From positions 1 through 64,000 of the forward strand of contig NZ_SZPZ01000007.1 in assembly GCF_005233875.1 (NCBI RefSeq): a DNA stretch of 64,000 nucleotides, read 5' to 3'. Positions 42,616-52,137 of this stretch are shown piece by piece (position 1 is the first letter of the stretch; the number at the start of each line of letters is the position of its first letter). The position numbers and the translations under genes were made by a program. The notes under the pieces were generated by a model that had not been told where the DNA came from, did no database searches, and was given only the letters and a program-made list of their open reading frames with translations. The DNA is from Kribbella jiaozuonensis (GTDB taxonomy: Bacteria; Actinomycetota; Actinomycetes; Propionibacteriales; Kribbellaceae).

Positions 42616-43455
42616 ATGCGACAGCGACTGATCGCTGCCCTCGGCATCGTGGGCCTGGCCGCGACCGGACTGACCGCCTGCGGCGACGACTCAGGCTCAG
42701 GCTCAGCTTCCGGCGGCAGTGGCGAGAAGGTGACCATCGGCATCAAGTACGACCAGCCGGGTATCGGGCTCAAGGAGGGCGCGAACTACACCGGTATGGA
42801 CGTCGACGTGGCCAAGTACGTCGCCAAGGAACTCGGCTACGGCGACATCACCTTCAAGGAAGCCCCGTCCGCCCAGCGCGAGACCCTGCTGGCCAACGGC
42901 CAGGTCAAGATGATCTTCGCGAGCTACTCGATCACCGACGCCCGCAAGGAGAAGGTGGCCTTCGCCGGTCCGTACCTGACCGCCGGGCAGGACCTGCTGG
43001 TCAAGGCCGACAACACCGACATCACCGGACCGGACTCGCTGAACGGCAAGAAGCTGTGTTCGGTGACCGGCTCCACGTCGGCGCAGAAGGTCAAGGACAA
43101 GTTCGCCGACACCGTCCAGCTGCAGAACTACGACACGTACTCCAAGTGCGTCGAGGCACTGGGCACCGGCTCGATCGACGCGCTCACCACGGACAACACG
43201 ATCCTGGCCGGCTACGCGTCGCAGGAAGCCAACAAGGGCAAGTTCAAGGTGGTCGGCAAGACCTTCTCGACCGAGCGCTACGGCGTCGGCCTGAAGAAGG
43301 GCGACACCGAGACCTGCACCAAGGTCAACGACGCGCTGAAGAAGATGGTCGACTCCGGCGAGTGGCAGAAGGCCTTCGACAAGAACCTCGGGGCGTCCGG
43401 GCTGAAGCTCGACCCGGCGACGAACCCGCCGAAGACCTTCGACGCCTGCGCCTGA
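42616..43455 (+). CDS. gluB: Glutamate-binding lipoprotein of the ABC transporter
   Basis: 279-aa extracytoplasmic substrate-binding protein. Lipoprotein signal with lipobox LTAC (MRQRLIAALGIVGLAATGLT followed by AC), then a Ser/Gly-rich linker and a type-2 periplasmic binding fold starting at TIGIKYDQPGIGLKEG. A cysteine pair (KLCSVTG, YSKCVEA) may form a disulphide, as in amino-acid binders. GGAGG lies 9 bases upstream of the ATG. A stable hairpin follows the gene. Confidence 0.95.
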   Translation: MRQRLIAALGIVGLAATGLTACGDDSGSGSASGGSGEKVTIGIKYDQPGIGLKEGANYTGMDVDVAKYVAKELGYGDITFKEAPSAQRETLLANGQVKMIFASYSITDARKEKVAFAGPYLTAGQDLLVKADNTDITGPDSLNGKKLCSVTGSTSAQKVKDKFADTVQLQNYDTYSKCVEALGTGSIDALTTDNTILAGYASQEANKGKFKVVGKTFSTERYGVGLKKGDTETCTKVNDALKKMVDSGEWQKAFDKNLGASGLKLDPATNPPKTFDACA

Positions 43456-43466
43456 TCCGACGCGCT

Positions 43467-43500
43467 GCCGGGGAGGAGCCGTTCGCGGTTCCTCCCCGGC
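43467..43500 (+). terminator. Hairpin between gluB and gluC (attenuator or mRNA 3' stabiliser)
   Basis: GCCGGGGAGGAGCC and GGTTCCTCCCCGGC pair over 14 bp with one G-U and a 6-base loop, 11 bases after the gluB stop. No U tract follows, and gluC begins 46 bases later, so it probably causes partial termination or protects the gluB message, giving more binding protein than permease. Confidence 0.7.
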
Positions 43501-43545
43501 GGTCTGCAGCGGCTCGGTCTCCACCTCGTTCCCAGCAGGAGAAAT

Positions 43546-44235
43546 ATGGACGTGATATCGGAGTTCTTCTCCGAGTACGACGGTCTGCAAGCGTTCCGGA
43601 CGACCATCTACCTGACACTGCTGTCGGCGCTGCTGGCACTGGTGATCGGCACCGTGGTCGCGGTCATGCGGGTGTCCCCGATCCGGGTACTGCAGATCCT
43701 CGGCACCGCGTACGTGAACATCATCCGGAACACGCCGCTGACCCTGGTGATCGTGTTCTGCAACCTCGGGCTGTTCGTGCAGCTCGGTCTCGCGCTGGCG
43801 AACAAGGACTCGCACACCTTCATCAACGACAACAACTTCCGGCTCGCCGTACTCGGCCTGTCGGTGTACCACGCGTCGTTCGTCGCCGAGGCGATCCGCA
43901 GCGGTGTGAACACCGTCCCGCTCGGTCAGGCCGAGGCGGCGCGCGCGATCGGCCTCCCGTTCCTGAAGACCCTGCGGTACGTCGTCCTGCCGCAGGCGTT
44001 CCGCGGCGCGATCGCGCCGCTGGGCAACGTGCTGATCGCGCTGACCAAGAACTCGACCGTCGCCTCCGTGATCGGCGTGACCGAGGCGTCCGCCGTGATG
44101 AAGGTGATGATGGAGAACCGGCCCGACGTCATCTTCGTGGTGTTCGGGATCTTCGCGCTCGGGTTCGTGATCCTGACGCTGCCGGTCGGCGTGCTGTTCA
44201 CGTCGATGTCGAAGCGGCTGGCGGTGAAGCGATGA
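43546..44235 (+). CDS. gluC: Glutamate ABC transporter permease 1
   Basis: 229-aa inner-membrane permease of the HisMQ type, with about five transmembrane segments. The ATPase-contact EAA loop reads GQAEAARAIGLPFLKTLRYV, followed by VLPQAFRGAIAPLGN. AGGAG precedes the ATG. It pairs with GluD, whose start overlaps its stop (ATGA). Confidence 0.95.
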   Translation: MDVISEFFSEYDGLQAFRTTIYLTLLSALLALVIGTVVAVMRVSPIRVLQILGTAYVNIIRNTPLTLVIVFCNLGLFVQLGLALANKDSHTFINDNNFRLAVLGLSVYHASFVAEAIRSGVNTVPLGQAEAARAIGLPFLKTLRYVVLPQAFRGAIAPLGNVLIALTKNSTVASVIGVTEASAVMKVMMENRPDVIFVVFGIFALGFVILTLPVGVLFTSMSKRLAVKR

Positions 44236-45131
44236 GCGGCACCGTACTGTTCGACGCGCCGGGACCGCGGGCCAAGCGGCTGTACTTCGGCGTCGGCGTC
44301 GTCGCCGTCGTGGCGATCCTGCTCGCGCTGTGGTTCGTGCTGGACAAGCTCAACGAGAAGGGCCAGCTGGCGGCGGCCAAGTGGAAGCCGTTCCTGACCG
44401 CCGAGATCTGGACCCAGTACATCCTGCCGGGCCTGGGCGGAACACTGCTGGCCGCCGCGATCTCGGTGGTGTTCGCGATGGCCGTCGGCGTCCTCCTCGG
44501 TGTCGGGCGGCTCTCGACCCAGGCATGGGTGCGGTGGCCGTGCGGAGTGATCGTGGAGTTCTTCCGCGCCGTGCCGGTGCTGCTGATGATGCTGTTCACG
44601 TACGCCCTGTACGCCAAGTACGAGCTCTTCCCGCCGGAGCGTTATGCGCTGGCGGCGGTCGTCACCGGGCTCACGCTCTACAACGGCTCCGTCGTGGCCG
44701 AGCTGGTCCGCTCCGGGGTCCACTCGCTGCCGAAGGGGCAGAGCGAGGCCGCAATGGCGATCGGTCTCACCAGCGGCAAGTCGATGCGCCTCGTCCTGTT
44801 GCCGCAGGCAATCACCGCGATGCTGCCGGCGATCGTCGGCCAGCTGGTCGTGATCCTGAAGGACACCGCGCTGGGCTACATCATCACCTACGAGGAACTC
44901 CTCCGTAAGGCGGAGCAGATCGGCAACTACAAGTCGAACCTGGTGCCCTCGTTCATCGTGATCGCGGTCATCTTCATCGTGATCAACTACCTGCTGACCG
45001 TCGTCGCACAGCGCGTCGAGTCGCTCATGCGCCGCCGCGGCCGCTCCGCCGGCGGCCCCCTGACCGCCGACCCGGTCGACCAGACCGCCGGCCTCACCGC
45101 GGTCGCAGACACACCGGACCCCAACAACTGA
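44232..45131 (+). CDS. gluD: Glutamate ABC transporter permease 2
   Basis: 299-aa HisMQ-type permease with an N-terminal extension of about 60 residues containing an extra transmembrane helix (LYFGVGVVAVVAILLALWFV), as in corynebacterial GluD. EAA loop GQSEAAMAIGLTSGKSMRLV. The C-terminal cytoplasmic tail is long and Arg/Ala/Pro-rich. Last gene of the operon, followed by a strong terminator. Confidence 0.94.
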   Translation: MSGTVLFDAPGPRAKRLYFGVGVVAVVAILLALWFVLDKLNEKGQLAAAKWKPFLTAEIWTQYILPGLGGTLLAAAISVVFAMAVGVLLGVGRLSTQAWVRWPCGVIVEFFRAVPVLLMMLFTYALYAKYELFPPERYALAAVVTGLTLYNGSVVAELVRSGVHSLPKGQSEAAMAIGLTSGKSMRLVLLPQAITAMLPAIVGQLVVILKDTALGYIITYEELLRKAEQIGNYKSNLVPSFIVIAVIFIVINYLLTVVAQRVESLMRRRGRSAGGPLTADPVDQTAGLTAVADTPDPNN

Positions 45132-45158
45132 AGCAACTTCATCGAAACCGACCAGCTG

Positions 45159-45193
45159 ACGAGCGGTCCCTCCGTTGTGGAGGGACCGCTCGT
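45159..45193. terminator. Terminator of the gluABCD operon
   Basis: ACGAGCGGTCCCTCC and its exact complement form a 15-bp stem with a 5-base loop, 28 bases after the gluD stop and 3 bases before the end of the convergent aminotransferase gene, so it can act on both strands. Confidence 0.9.
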
Positions 45194-45196
45194 TGC

Positions 45197-46486
<1,290 letters not shown>

Positions 46487-46541
46487 GTCCAACCTTTACC
46501 TCACCTGATAGTGCACGTCTATCGCGGTTAGGGTGCTCTCC

Positions 46542-47630
46542 GTGACAATGCCGAGCATCCCGCATGTGGATATCGAGTCCCTGGAACACTTCGACCGGCT
46601 GCTGGCCGCGGGGGCTACCGCGATGGCGGGCTGGCGGGTGCAGTCGGTGGATCTGACCCGCCGTACGGCGGAGATCGTCGGGCTGAAGCCGATGGGGTCG
46701 CTGTTCCTCGGGTGCGTGCTGGAGGAGAAGGCGGACGCGTGGGTCCGCGACGGCGGCGGGCTGGTGTTCCCGGCGATCCCGGAGCTGCCGTTCGACGCGT
46801 ACCGCGGGCGGCTGTACGACGCCGACGAGCTGTACGCCGGTCTCGAGCACGGGTACGACGCCACGCCGGACGCGCGCATCTACGCCTGGTCCCGCCAGCA
46901 GGACGAGAAGGGCGACACCAGCCGCACCCTGGCCGCGGCCCTTCACGACCACGCCATCGCGGATGCCCTGACGGAGCTCCCCGCGGACAAGCCCTGGGTC
47001 GGCGTGATGGGCGGCCACGGCGTACTGCGGGGCAGCGCCGACTACCGCTCCGCCGTACTGCTCGGCCGGACGCTCTCACGCGAGGGCCGGATGGTCGTCA
47101 CCGGGGGCGGTCCGGGAGCGATGGAAGCCGCCAACCTCGGCGCATCGCTGGCGGCGTACGACGATGCCGCTGTCGACGCGGCTCTGGACCAGCTGGCCGC
47201 CGTACCGTCGTTCCGGCCGTCGATCGGCGCGTGGGCGTCCACGGGCCTCGCCGTGCGCTCGCAGTACCCCGGTGATGGCGGCGTGTCGATCCCGACCTGG
47301 TTCTACGGCCACGAGCCGCCGAACGTGTTCGCCGGCGCGATCGCGAAGTACTTCTCGAACGCCCAGCGCGAGGACGTCCTGCTCGGCCGGGCGCGCGGCG
47401 GCATCATCTACCTGACCGGTGCGGCCGGCACGGTCCAGGAGGTCTTCCAGGCGGCCACCCCGAACTATTACGGCGACACAGCCACCCAGATCCCGCTCAT
47501 CCTCGTCGGCACCGACTACTGGACCACGCAGCTCCCGGTCTGGCCCCTGCTCCAGTCCCTAGCCACCGGCCGCCACATGCGGCTCCATCTGGTCGACACC
47601 ATCGACGAGGCCGCCGGTCTGGTCAGCTGA
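46542..47630 (+). CDS. LOG/SLOG-like Rossmann-fold protein
   Basis: About 362-aa protein. The C-terminal two thirds contain a lysine-decarboxylase-like/LOG nucleotide fold: WVGVMGGHGVLRG, VVTGGGPGAMEAANLGASLA and YLTGAAGTVQEVFQAATPNY, the second and third being the PGGxGT-type phosphate and catalytic motifs in altered form. The N-terminal about 150 residues are less familiar. LOG enzymes release cytokinin bases from nucleotides; SLOG domains also sense nucleotide derivatives. Exact role unknown. The start is uncertain (GTG 46533, GTG 46542 or ATG 46548); GGG lies 8 bases before 46542. Confidence 0.8.
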   Translation: MTMPSIPHVDIESLEHFDRLLAAGATAMAGWRVQSVDLTRRTAEIVGLKPMGSLFLGCVLEEKADAWVRDGGGLVFPAIPELPFDAYRGRLYDADELYAGLEHGYDATPDARIYAWSRQQDEKGDTSRTLAAALHDHAIADALTELPADKPWVGVMGGHGVLRGSADYRSAVLLGRTLSREGRMVVTGGGPGAMEAANLGASLAAYDDAAVDAALDQLAAVPSFRPSIGAWASTGLAVRSQYPGDGGVSIPTWFYGHEPPNVFAGAIAKYFSNAQREDVLLGRARGGIIYLTGAAGTVQEVFQAATPNYYGDTATQIPLILVGTDYWTTQLPVWPLLQSLATGRHMRLHLVDTIDEAAGLVS

Positions 47631-48474
47631 CGCGCTGCGGCTTGAACTGCAGCTGCGGGCTGGCGTACGCGTCCTGCGACTCGACCAGCTGCAGCTCGCG
47701 CTCGCCCGACTCGTGTGTGCGTGTGAGCAGGTCGAACACGCTCGAGGTCGTGCGCGCCAGCGCCTCGGCCAGATCGCCCGTACGGCGGTAGTGCGCCGTG
47801 AAGAGCGCTGCCGTCACGTCGCCCGACCCGTTCGCCTTCATCGGGATGTACGGCGTCTGCACGAGCCACGCGCCGCTGTCGTCGACGGCCAGCATCTCGA
47901 TCGTGCCGTCCTCGCGGTCGGGACGCTCGACGCTGGTGACGAGCACCGTACGCGGTCCGGTCGCGCGTACCAGCTCCACCGAGGCCACCGTGGACTCCAG
48001 CGTGTCCGGCTCGGTGTTGGTCAGGAAGCCCAGCTCGAACTGGTTGGGCGTGATGATGTCGGCCGCCGGAACCACCCGGTCGCGCAGCAGCACCGGGATC
48101 GCAGGCGCGACGAAGCACCCGGACTTCGCGTTCCCCATCACCGGGTCGCAGGAGTACACGGCGTTGGGATTGGCCGCCTTGACCCGCTCCACCGCCTCGA
48201 GGATCACGTCAGCGATCCCTTCGCCGCCCTGGTAGCCCGAGAGCACCACGTCGATCTGCGGGAGAACGCCGCGGTCCTCGATCCCGAGCAGAACCTCGCG
48301 TACGTCGTCCGGGCTGATCATCGGCCCACGCCACGCGCCGTATCCGGTGTGGTTCGAGAAGTTCACCGTGTACACCGGCAGCACCTCGACGCCGATGCGC
48401 TGCAACGGGAACACAGCTGCCGAGTTACCCACGTGCCCGTAAGCAACCGCCGACTGAATCGAAAGGATCTTCAC
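47623..48474 (-). CDS. pdxY: Pyridoxal kinase
   Basis: 283-aa ribokinase-fold kinase that phosphorylates pyridoxal for PLP salvage. N-terminus MKILSIQSAVAYGHVGNSAA and NFSNHTGYGAW are PdxY signatures, with VYSCDPVMGN, TPNQFEL and the anion-hole/catalytic motif KANGSGDVTAALF. Full length. Its 3' end overlaps that of the convergent LOG-like gene by 8 bases. PLP supply fits the nearby aminotransferase, though the two are not in one operon. Confidence 0.95.
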   Translation of the reverse strand: MKILSIQSAVAYGHVGNSAAVFPLQRIGVEVLPVYTVNFSNHTGYGAWRGPMISPDDVREVLLGIEDRGVLPQIDVVLSGYQGGEGIADVILEAVERVKAANPNAVYSCDPVMGNAKSGCFVAPAIPVLLRDRVVPAADIITPNQFELGFLTNTEPDTLESTVASVELVRATGPRTVLVTSVERPDREDGTIEMLAVDDSGAWLVQTPYIPMKANGSGDVTAALFTAHYRRTGDLAEALARTTSSVFDLLTRTHESGERELQLVESQDAYASPQLQFKPQRVS

Positions 48475-48493
48475 CGACCGATCATCCCCTCGG

Positions 48494-49612
48494 CTACTTG
48501 CTGGCCGCGGCGAGCTGGCCGCAGGCGCCGTCGATTTCCTGGCCGCGGGTGTCGCGGACGGTGGTGGGGATGCCGGCGGCCTCGAGACGACGGACGAACT
48601 CGCGCTCGTCGGCCGGGTCGGAGGCGGTCCACTTCGAGCCCGGTGTCGGGTTCAGCGGGATCAGGTTGACGTGCACCCAGCCCCAGTCGCCGCGCGCGTT
48701 GAGCTTCTCCGCGAGCAGGTCGGCCCGCCAGGCGTGGTCGTTGATGTCGCGGATCATCGCGTACTCGATCGAGACACGCCGCTTGGTCTGCCGCGCGTAC
48801 CCCCAGGCCGCGTCGAGCACCTCGTCGACCTTCCAGCGGTTGTTGATCGGCACCAGCTCGTCGCGCAGCTCGTCGTCCGGCGCGTGCAGCGACAGCGCGA
48901 GCGTGACCGGGATGCCCTCGGTCGCGAGCTGGTTGATCCGCGGCACCAGGCCGACCGTCGACACCGTCACGCCGCGAGCCGAGATCCCCAGGCCCTCCGG
49001 CGACGGGTCGGTGAACCGGCGTACGGCGCCCATCACGGCCTTGTAGTTGGCCATCGGCTCGCCCATGCCCATGAACACGATATTGCTGACCCGCCCGGGG
49101 CCGCCGGCGATCTCGCCGCGAGCCAGCGCCCGAGCACCGTCGACGACCTGCTCGACGATCTCCGCGGTCGACATGTTGCGCGTCAGTCCACCCTGGCCGG
49201 TCGCGCAGAACGGGCACGCCATCCCGCAACCCGCCTGCGAGGACACGCACATCGTGGCTCGGCCCGGATACCGCATCAGGACGGACTCGACCAGCGAGCC
49301 GTCGAGCAGCTTCCACAGCGTCTTCCGGGTCTCCCCGTTGTCGCATTCGAGGTCGCGGACGCGGGTCAGCAGCGGCGGCATCAGGTCGGCGACCAGCTTG
49401 TCGCGGGTCGCGGCCGGCAGGTCGGTCATCTCGGCCGGGTCGGACACCAGCCGGGAGAAGTAGTGGTTGGACAGCTGCTTGGCCCGGAACGCGGGCTCAC
49501 CCAGCGCGGCAACCGCAGTACGCCGCTCCTCCCCCGTGAGGTCGGCCAGGTGCCGCGGCGGCTTCTTGGCGCGGCGCGGCTCATCGAACACAAGGGGAAG
49601 GGAGGTAGTCAT
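48494..49612 (-). CDS. rlmN: 23S rRNA (adenine-2503-C2)-methyltransferase
   Basis: 372-aa dual-specificity radical-SAM enzyme that methylates A2503 of 23S rRNA and A37 of some tRNAs. Radical-SAM cysteines in GCGMACPFCATG, GMGEPMANY for SAM binding, and the catalytic C-terminal cysteine in the GQEIDGACGQL segment; the mechanistic Cys pair is intact. In relatives it lies just downstream of cdsA; here 4 kb of accessory genes separate them. Confidence 0.96.
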   Translation of the reverse strand: MTTSLPLVFDEPRRAKKPPRHLADLTGEERRTAVAALGEPAFRAKQLSNHYFSRLVSDPAEMTDLPAATRDKLVADLMPPLLTRVRDLECDNGETRKTLWKLLDGSLVESVLMRYPGRATMCVSSQAGCGMACPFCATGQGGLTRNMSTAEIVEQVVDGARALARGEIAGGPGRVSNIVFMGMGEPMANYKAVMGAVRRFTDPSPEGLGISARGVTVSTVGLVPRINQLATEGIPVTLALSLHAPDDELRDELVPINNRWKVDEVLDAAWGYARQTKRRVSIEYAMIRDINDHAWRADLLAEKLNARGDWGWVHVNLIPLNPTPGSKWTASDPADEREFVRRLEAAGIPTTVRDTRGQEIDGACGQLAAASK

Positions 49613-49653
49613 AACCGACCTATTGTCGCAAGCCCGGACTACCGTTCACAAAT

Positions 49654-49962
49654 TCACATCCCATGACCCGCGTCACCCGCGGGCTTGCGGTCGGAGTGGC
49701 CGAGCTTGCGGTCCGGCGCGATCCGGTCCCGCACCATCTGCTTGAGCAGCGGAATCTCGGCGAATCCGCCCTCGGCCTTCCTCGACCACAGCAGCTCCCC
49801 GTCGAGGCTGATGTCGAACACCCCGCCGGTCCCCGGGACCAGCGCGACCTCGCCCAGCTCCTGCGGGAAGGTGGTCAGCAACTCCTGGGCGGTCCAGGCC
49901 GCCCGCATCAACCACCGGCACTGCGTGCAGTACTCGATCTCCAACCGCGGCTCTCTCGTCAC
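49654..49962 (-). CDS. SelT/SelW/SelH-family thioredoxin-like protein
   Basis: About 102-aa protein with the redox motif YCTQCRW (CxxC rather than CxxU) close to the N-terminus, followed by TGGVFDISLDGELLWSRKAEGGFAE, the family core. Probable small cytosolic oxidoreductase; the partner is unknown. The C-terminal 25 residues (DRKLGHSDRKPAGDAGHG) are a hydrophilic tail. Start taken at the GTG at 49962; a TTG at 49971 is possible. Confidence 0.85.
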   Translation of the reverse strand: MTREPRLEIEYCTQCRWLMRAAWTAQELLTTFPQELGEVALVPGTGGVFDISLDGELLWSRKAEGGFAEIPLLKQMVRDRIAPDRKLGHSDRKPAGDAGHGM

Positions 49963-49996
49963 GGCGACCAAGGTATCGCCGTGACGAGAGCCGGTC

Positions 49997-50668
49997 TCAG
50001 GCCGAGTAGCCCTTCGGCGGGATGAGCGTGGCGAGCTGGTTGAAGGTCAGCCAGTACGTCGCGGTCGGCGCGAACCCGGCCGGGTCCGCGATCAGGACGG
50101 TCTGGTCGCTGTCGTCGTACCCGATCACCGTGAAGTAGTGGTAGATCGTGTAGTTCGGGTAGCCCGGCGGGTGGTTGTTGGCCGGGGCAACGATGTTGGC
50201 GACGATCGGGTAGTTGTTGTTGATGTCGAGGACGACGTCCCGCCAGAGCAGGTCACGCTGCGCCTGGGTGGGCGGGTCGTTGGGCATCTCCTTCGTCTCG
50301 TACCAGCCGGTGCCGACGTGGTTGTTGAGCACCCGGGTGACCTGGCCGATCCAGTCGGTTCCGTTGGTCGTGGTCGGCAGCTCGTTGGCCAACTGCTGCT
50401 GGCTCGGCGGCGAGATCCGGGCCGAGAGTGCGATCCGGGTCGCGGCCGGGCCGCACCAGTAGCCGGTCTGCTGGTACTGGAAGTCGATGTTCAGCGTTCT
50501 GACGGTCTGCGTCGAGAACCCGAGCTTCGGCACCGGTTTGACCGCGGCTGCATGGGCTGCATCGACGGGGGCGGTGGGCTGCGCGGTCGCCGGGGACAGC
50601 GGGAGGGCGGCGGCTGCGATGAGGGCGAGACCGCAGAGCGCGGCCTTGAACTTCGTCGTGGGGGTCAT
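49997..50668 (-). CDS. Secreted C39-like (papain-fold) peptidase domain protein
   Basis: 223-aa exported protein. Signal peptide TKFKAALCGLALIAAAALPL, cleavage near ATAQP. The domain has the catalytic cysteine in YQQTGYWCGPAATRIAL, the histidine in YHYFTVIGYDD and the aspartate in LIADPAGF, the order of peptidase C39. It stands alone, without an ABC transporter or bacteriocin precursor nearby, so it is more likely a wall or extracellular peptidase than a leader peptidase. Confidence 0.88.
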   Translation of the reverse strand: MTPTTKFKAALCGLALIAAAALPLSPATAQPTAPVDAAHAAAVKPVPKLGFSTQTVRTLNIDFQYQQTGYWCGPAATRIALSARISPPSQQQLANELPTTTNGTDWIGQVTRVLNNHVGTGWYETKEMPNDPPTQAQRDLLWRDVVLDINNNYPIVANIVAPANNHPPGYPNYTIYHYFTVIGYDDSDQTVLIADPAGFAPTATYWLTFNQLATLIPPKGYSA

Positions 50669-50766
50669 GTCAGCTCCTCACTGGACGACCGGGGCGGATC
50701 GTCCTGTGTTTGATACTGACACACAACTTGGTGGTCCGGGTGAAAAAATCACCGAACCATTCGAGC

Positions 50767-51645
50767 TCAGTGGAAAGGGTCGATGATTTCCCGGACCAGC
50801 CAGCGCACGGCGTGATCCGGGTACGGGCGCGGCAGCGACAGCACGATGTGGTCGAAGCCCAGGTCGACGGCTCGTTGGACGATCGCGCGTGTTTCGGCGG
50901 GGTCGTCGTACGAGACGATCTGCTGCAGGGAGCGGCTGAGCGTGGCGGGATTCCGTCCGATCCGGGCGCATTCCGCGTCCAGCCGGCGTACCCGGTCGGC
51001 GAGGGTGTCGAAGTCGGTGTGCGGCGGCCCGCTGATGTTCCAGATGTCGGCGTACTCCGCGATGAGCCGGAGCATCCGGTTGCCCCAGCCGCCGATCAGG
51101 AGCGGCGGTCCGTCGGGCTGGAGCGGCTTGGGCGCGTTGCGGTTGCGCTCGAGCGTGAAGTGTTTGCCGTGGAAGTCGAACTCGTCCTCGGTCCACATCC
51201 GGCGCAGGATCTCGATGGTCTCGCGGAGCCGATCGACGCCCTCCCCCGGCGGGACGAGCGTGAGGCCGTACGCGGCGTACTCCTCGATCGCCGGGTTCGG
51301 GCCGGTCGGCTGGAGGGTGCCTCCCGCGCCGAGGCCCATGATCAGCCGGCCGTCGGAGATGACGTCGAGCGTGCTGGCGATCTTGCCGAGGACGGCCGGC
51401 GGGCGGATCCGGTTGCTGGTGACGAGCAGGCCGAGGCGGAGCCGGGTGGTCTGCGCGGCGAGCGCGGTGAGCAGGGTCCAGCCCTCGAGGACGTCGCCGT
51501 TCTTCGGGCCGGCGAGTGGGAGGAAGTGGTCCCACAGCCAGGCGTCGCGGATCTGCGGGGTTTCGTCGGCTTCGAGCCAGACGCGGCGGATATCGGCGTA
51601 CGGGACATGCATCGGGGTGGTCTTCAGACCGAAGGTCGGTTGCAT
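50767..51645 (-). CDS. LLM-class flavin/F420-dependent oxidoreductase 1
   Basis: 292-aa luciferase-like TIM barrel. Blocks: LWDHFLPLAG, TTRLRLGLLVTSNRIRPPA, ISDGRLIMGLGAGG and PLLIGGWGNRMLRLIAEYAD. These are typical of the F420-using half of the family in actinobacteria. Substrate unknown. It is divergent from a MarR regulator, with paired palindromes between the starts, so it is probably the regulated target. Confidence 0.9.
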   Translation of the reverse strand: MQPTFGLKTTPMHVPYADIRRVWLEADETPQIRDAWLWDHFLPLAGPKNGDVLEGWTLLTALAAQTTRLRLGLLVTSNRIRPPAVLGKIASTLDVISDGRLIMGLGAGGTLQPTGPNPAIEEYAAYGLTLVPPGEGVDRLRETIEILRRMWTEDEFDFHGKHFTLERNRNAPKPLQPDGPPLLIGGWGNRMLRLIAEYADIWNISGPPHTDFDTLADRVRRLDAECARIGRNPATLSRSLQQIVSYDDPAETRAIVQRAVDLGFDHIVLSLPRPYPDHAVRWLVREIIDPFH

Positions 51646-51659
51646 AATCGTCAGGATAA

Positions 51660-51686
51660 CTGATGATCAGGACTACTGACGATCAG
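51660..51686. promoter_or_regulatory. Two CTGANGATCAG-type palindromes in the MarR/LLM divergent promoter
   Basis: CTGATGATCAG (51660-51670) and CTGACGATCAG (51676-51686) are near-identical 11-bp palindromes (CTGA-3-TCAG) with centres 16 bases apart. They lie between the LLM oxidoreductase start (51645) and the MarR start (51708). A related CGTCAGGAT occurs at about 51649. Likely operators for the MarR protein. Confidence 0.7.
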
Positions 51687-51707
51687 CGTGGCGGTAGATT
51701 GGGTGGC

Positions 51708-52109
51708 ATGTCTGATCGGCTCGGGTATCTGCTGAAACACGTCCTGGCGGAGCTCACCGAGGCTCAGACCAAGGCGCTGGCTCCGCACGGTCTGAACGGC
51801 CGCGACCTGGCGGTGCTGTCCGCGATCGTCGCCGGCGAGCCGCTCTCCCAGCTCGAGGTCGCGGCCCGGCTGCGGGTGGACCGCACGTCGATCGGCGATC
51901 TGCTCGACGGGCTGGAGGAGCGCGGGTTCGTCGAGCGCCGGCGCAGCCCGGAGGACCGGCGGCGGAACGTCGTCGTACTGACGTCGCTGGGTCAGTCAAC
52001 CTTTGATGAGGCGGAACGGGTCCGGCTGGAGGTCGAGCACGAGTTCCTCGCTCCCCTGGCGGCTCCGGACCGTTTCCGGGACGACCTGCGGCTGCTGCTC
52101 GGGGAATGA
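51708..52109 (+). CDS. MarR-family transcriptional regulator
   Basis: 133-aa winged-helix dimer. Recognition helix in SQLEVAARLRVDRTSIGDLLDGLEERG and wing ERRRSPEDRRRNVVVLT, the MarR DxRxxxV signature. ATG at 51708 (MSDRLGYLLKHVLAE). Divergent from LLM oxidoreductase 1 and upstream of LLM oxidoreductase 2 (28 bases), so it probably controls both. The ligand is unknown. Confidence 0.93.
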   Translation: MSDRLGYLLKHVLAELTEAQTKALAPHGLNGRDLAVLSAIVAGEPLSQLEVAARLRVDRTSIGDLLDGLEERGFVERRRSPEDRRRNVVVLTSLGQSTFDEAERVRLEVEHEFLAPLAAPDRFRDDLRLLLGE

Positions 52110-52137
52110 GGGCTCCGGCGTACCCGTTGGACTGAAC

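Noticed and set aside
50739..50753. GGTGA-A5-TCACC hairpin downstream of LLM oxidoreductase 1
   Set aside because: Only a 5-bp stem; too weak to call a terminator by eye.
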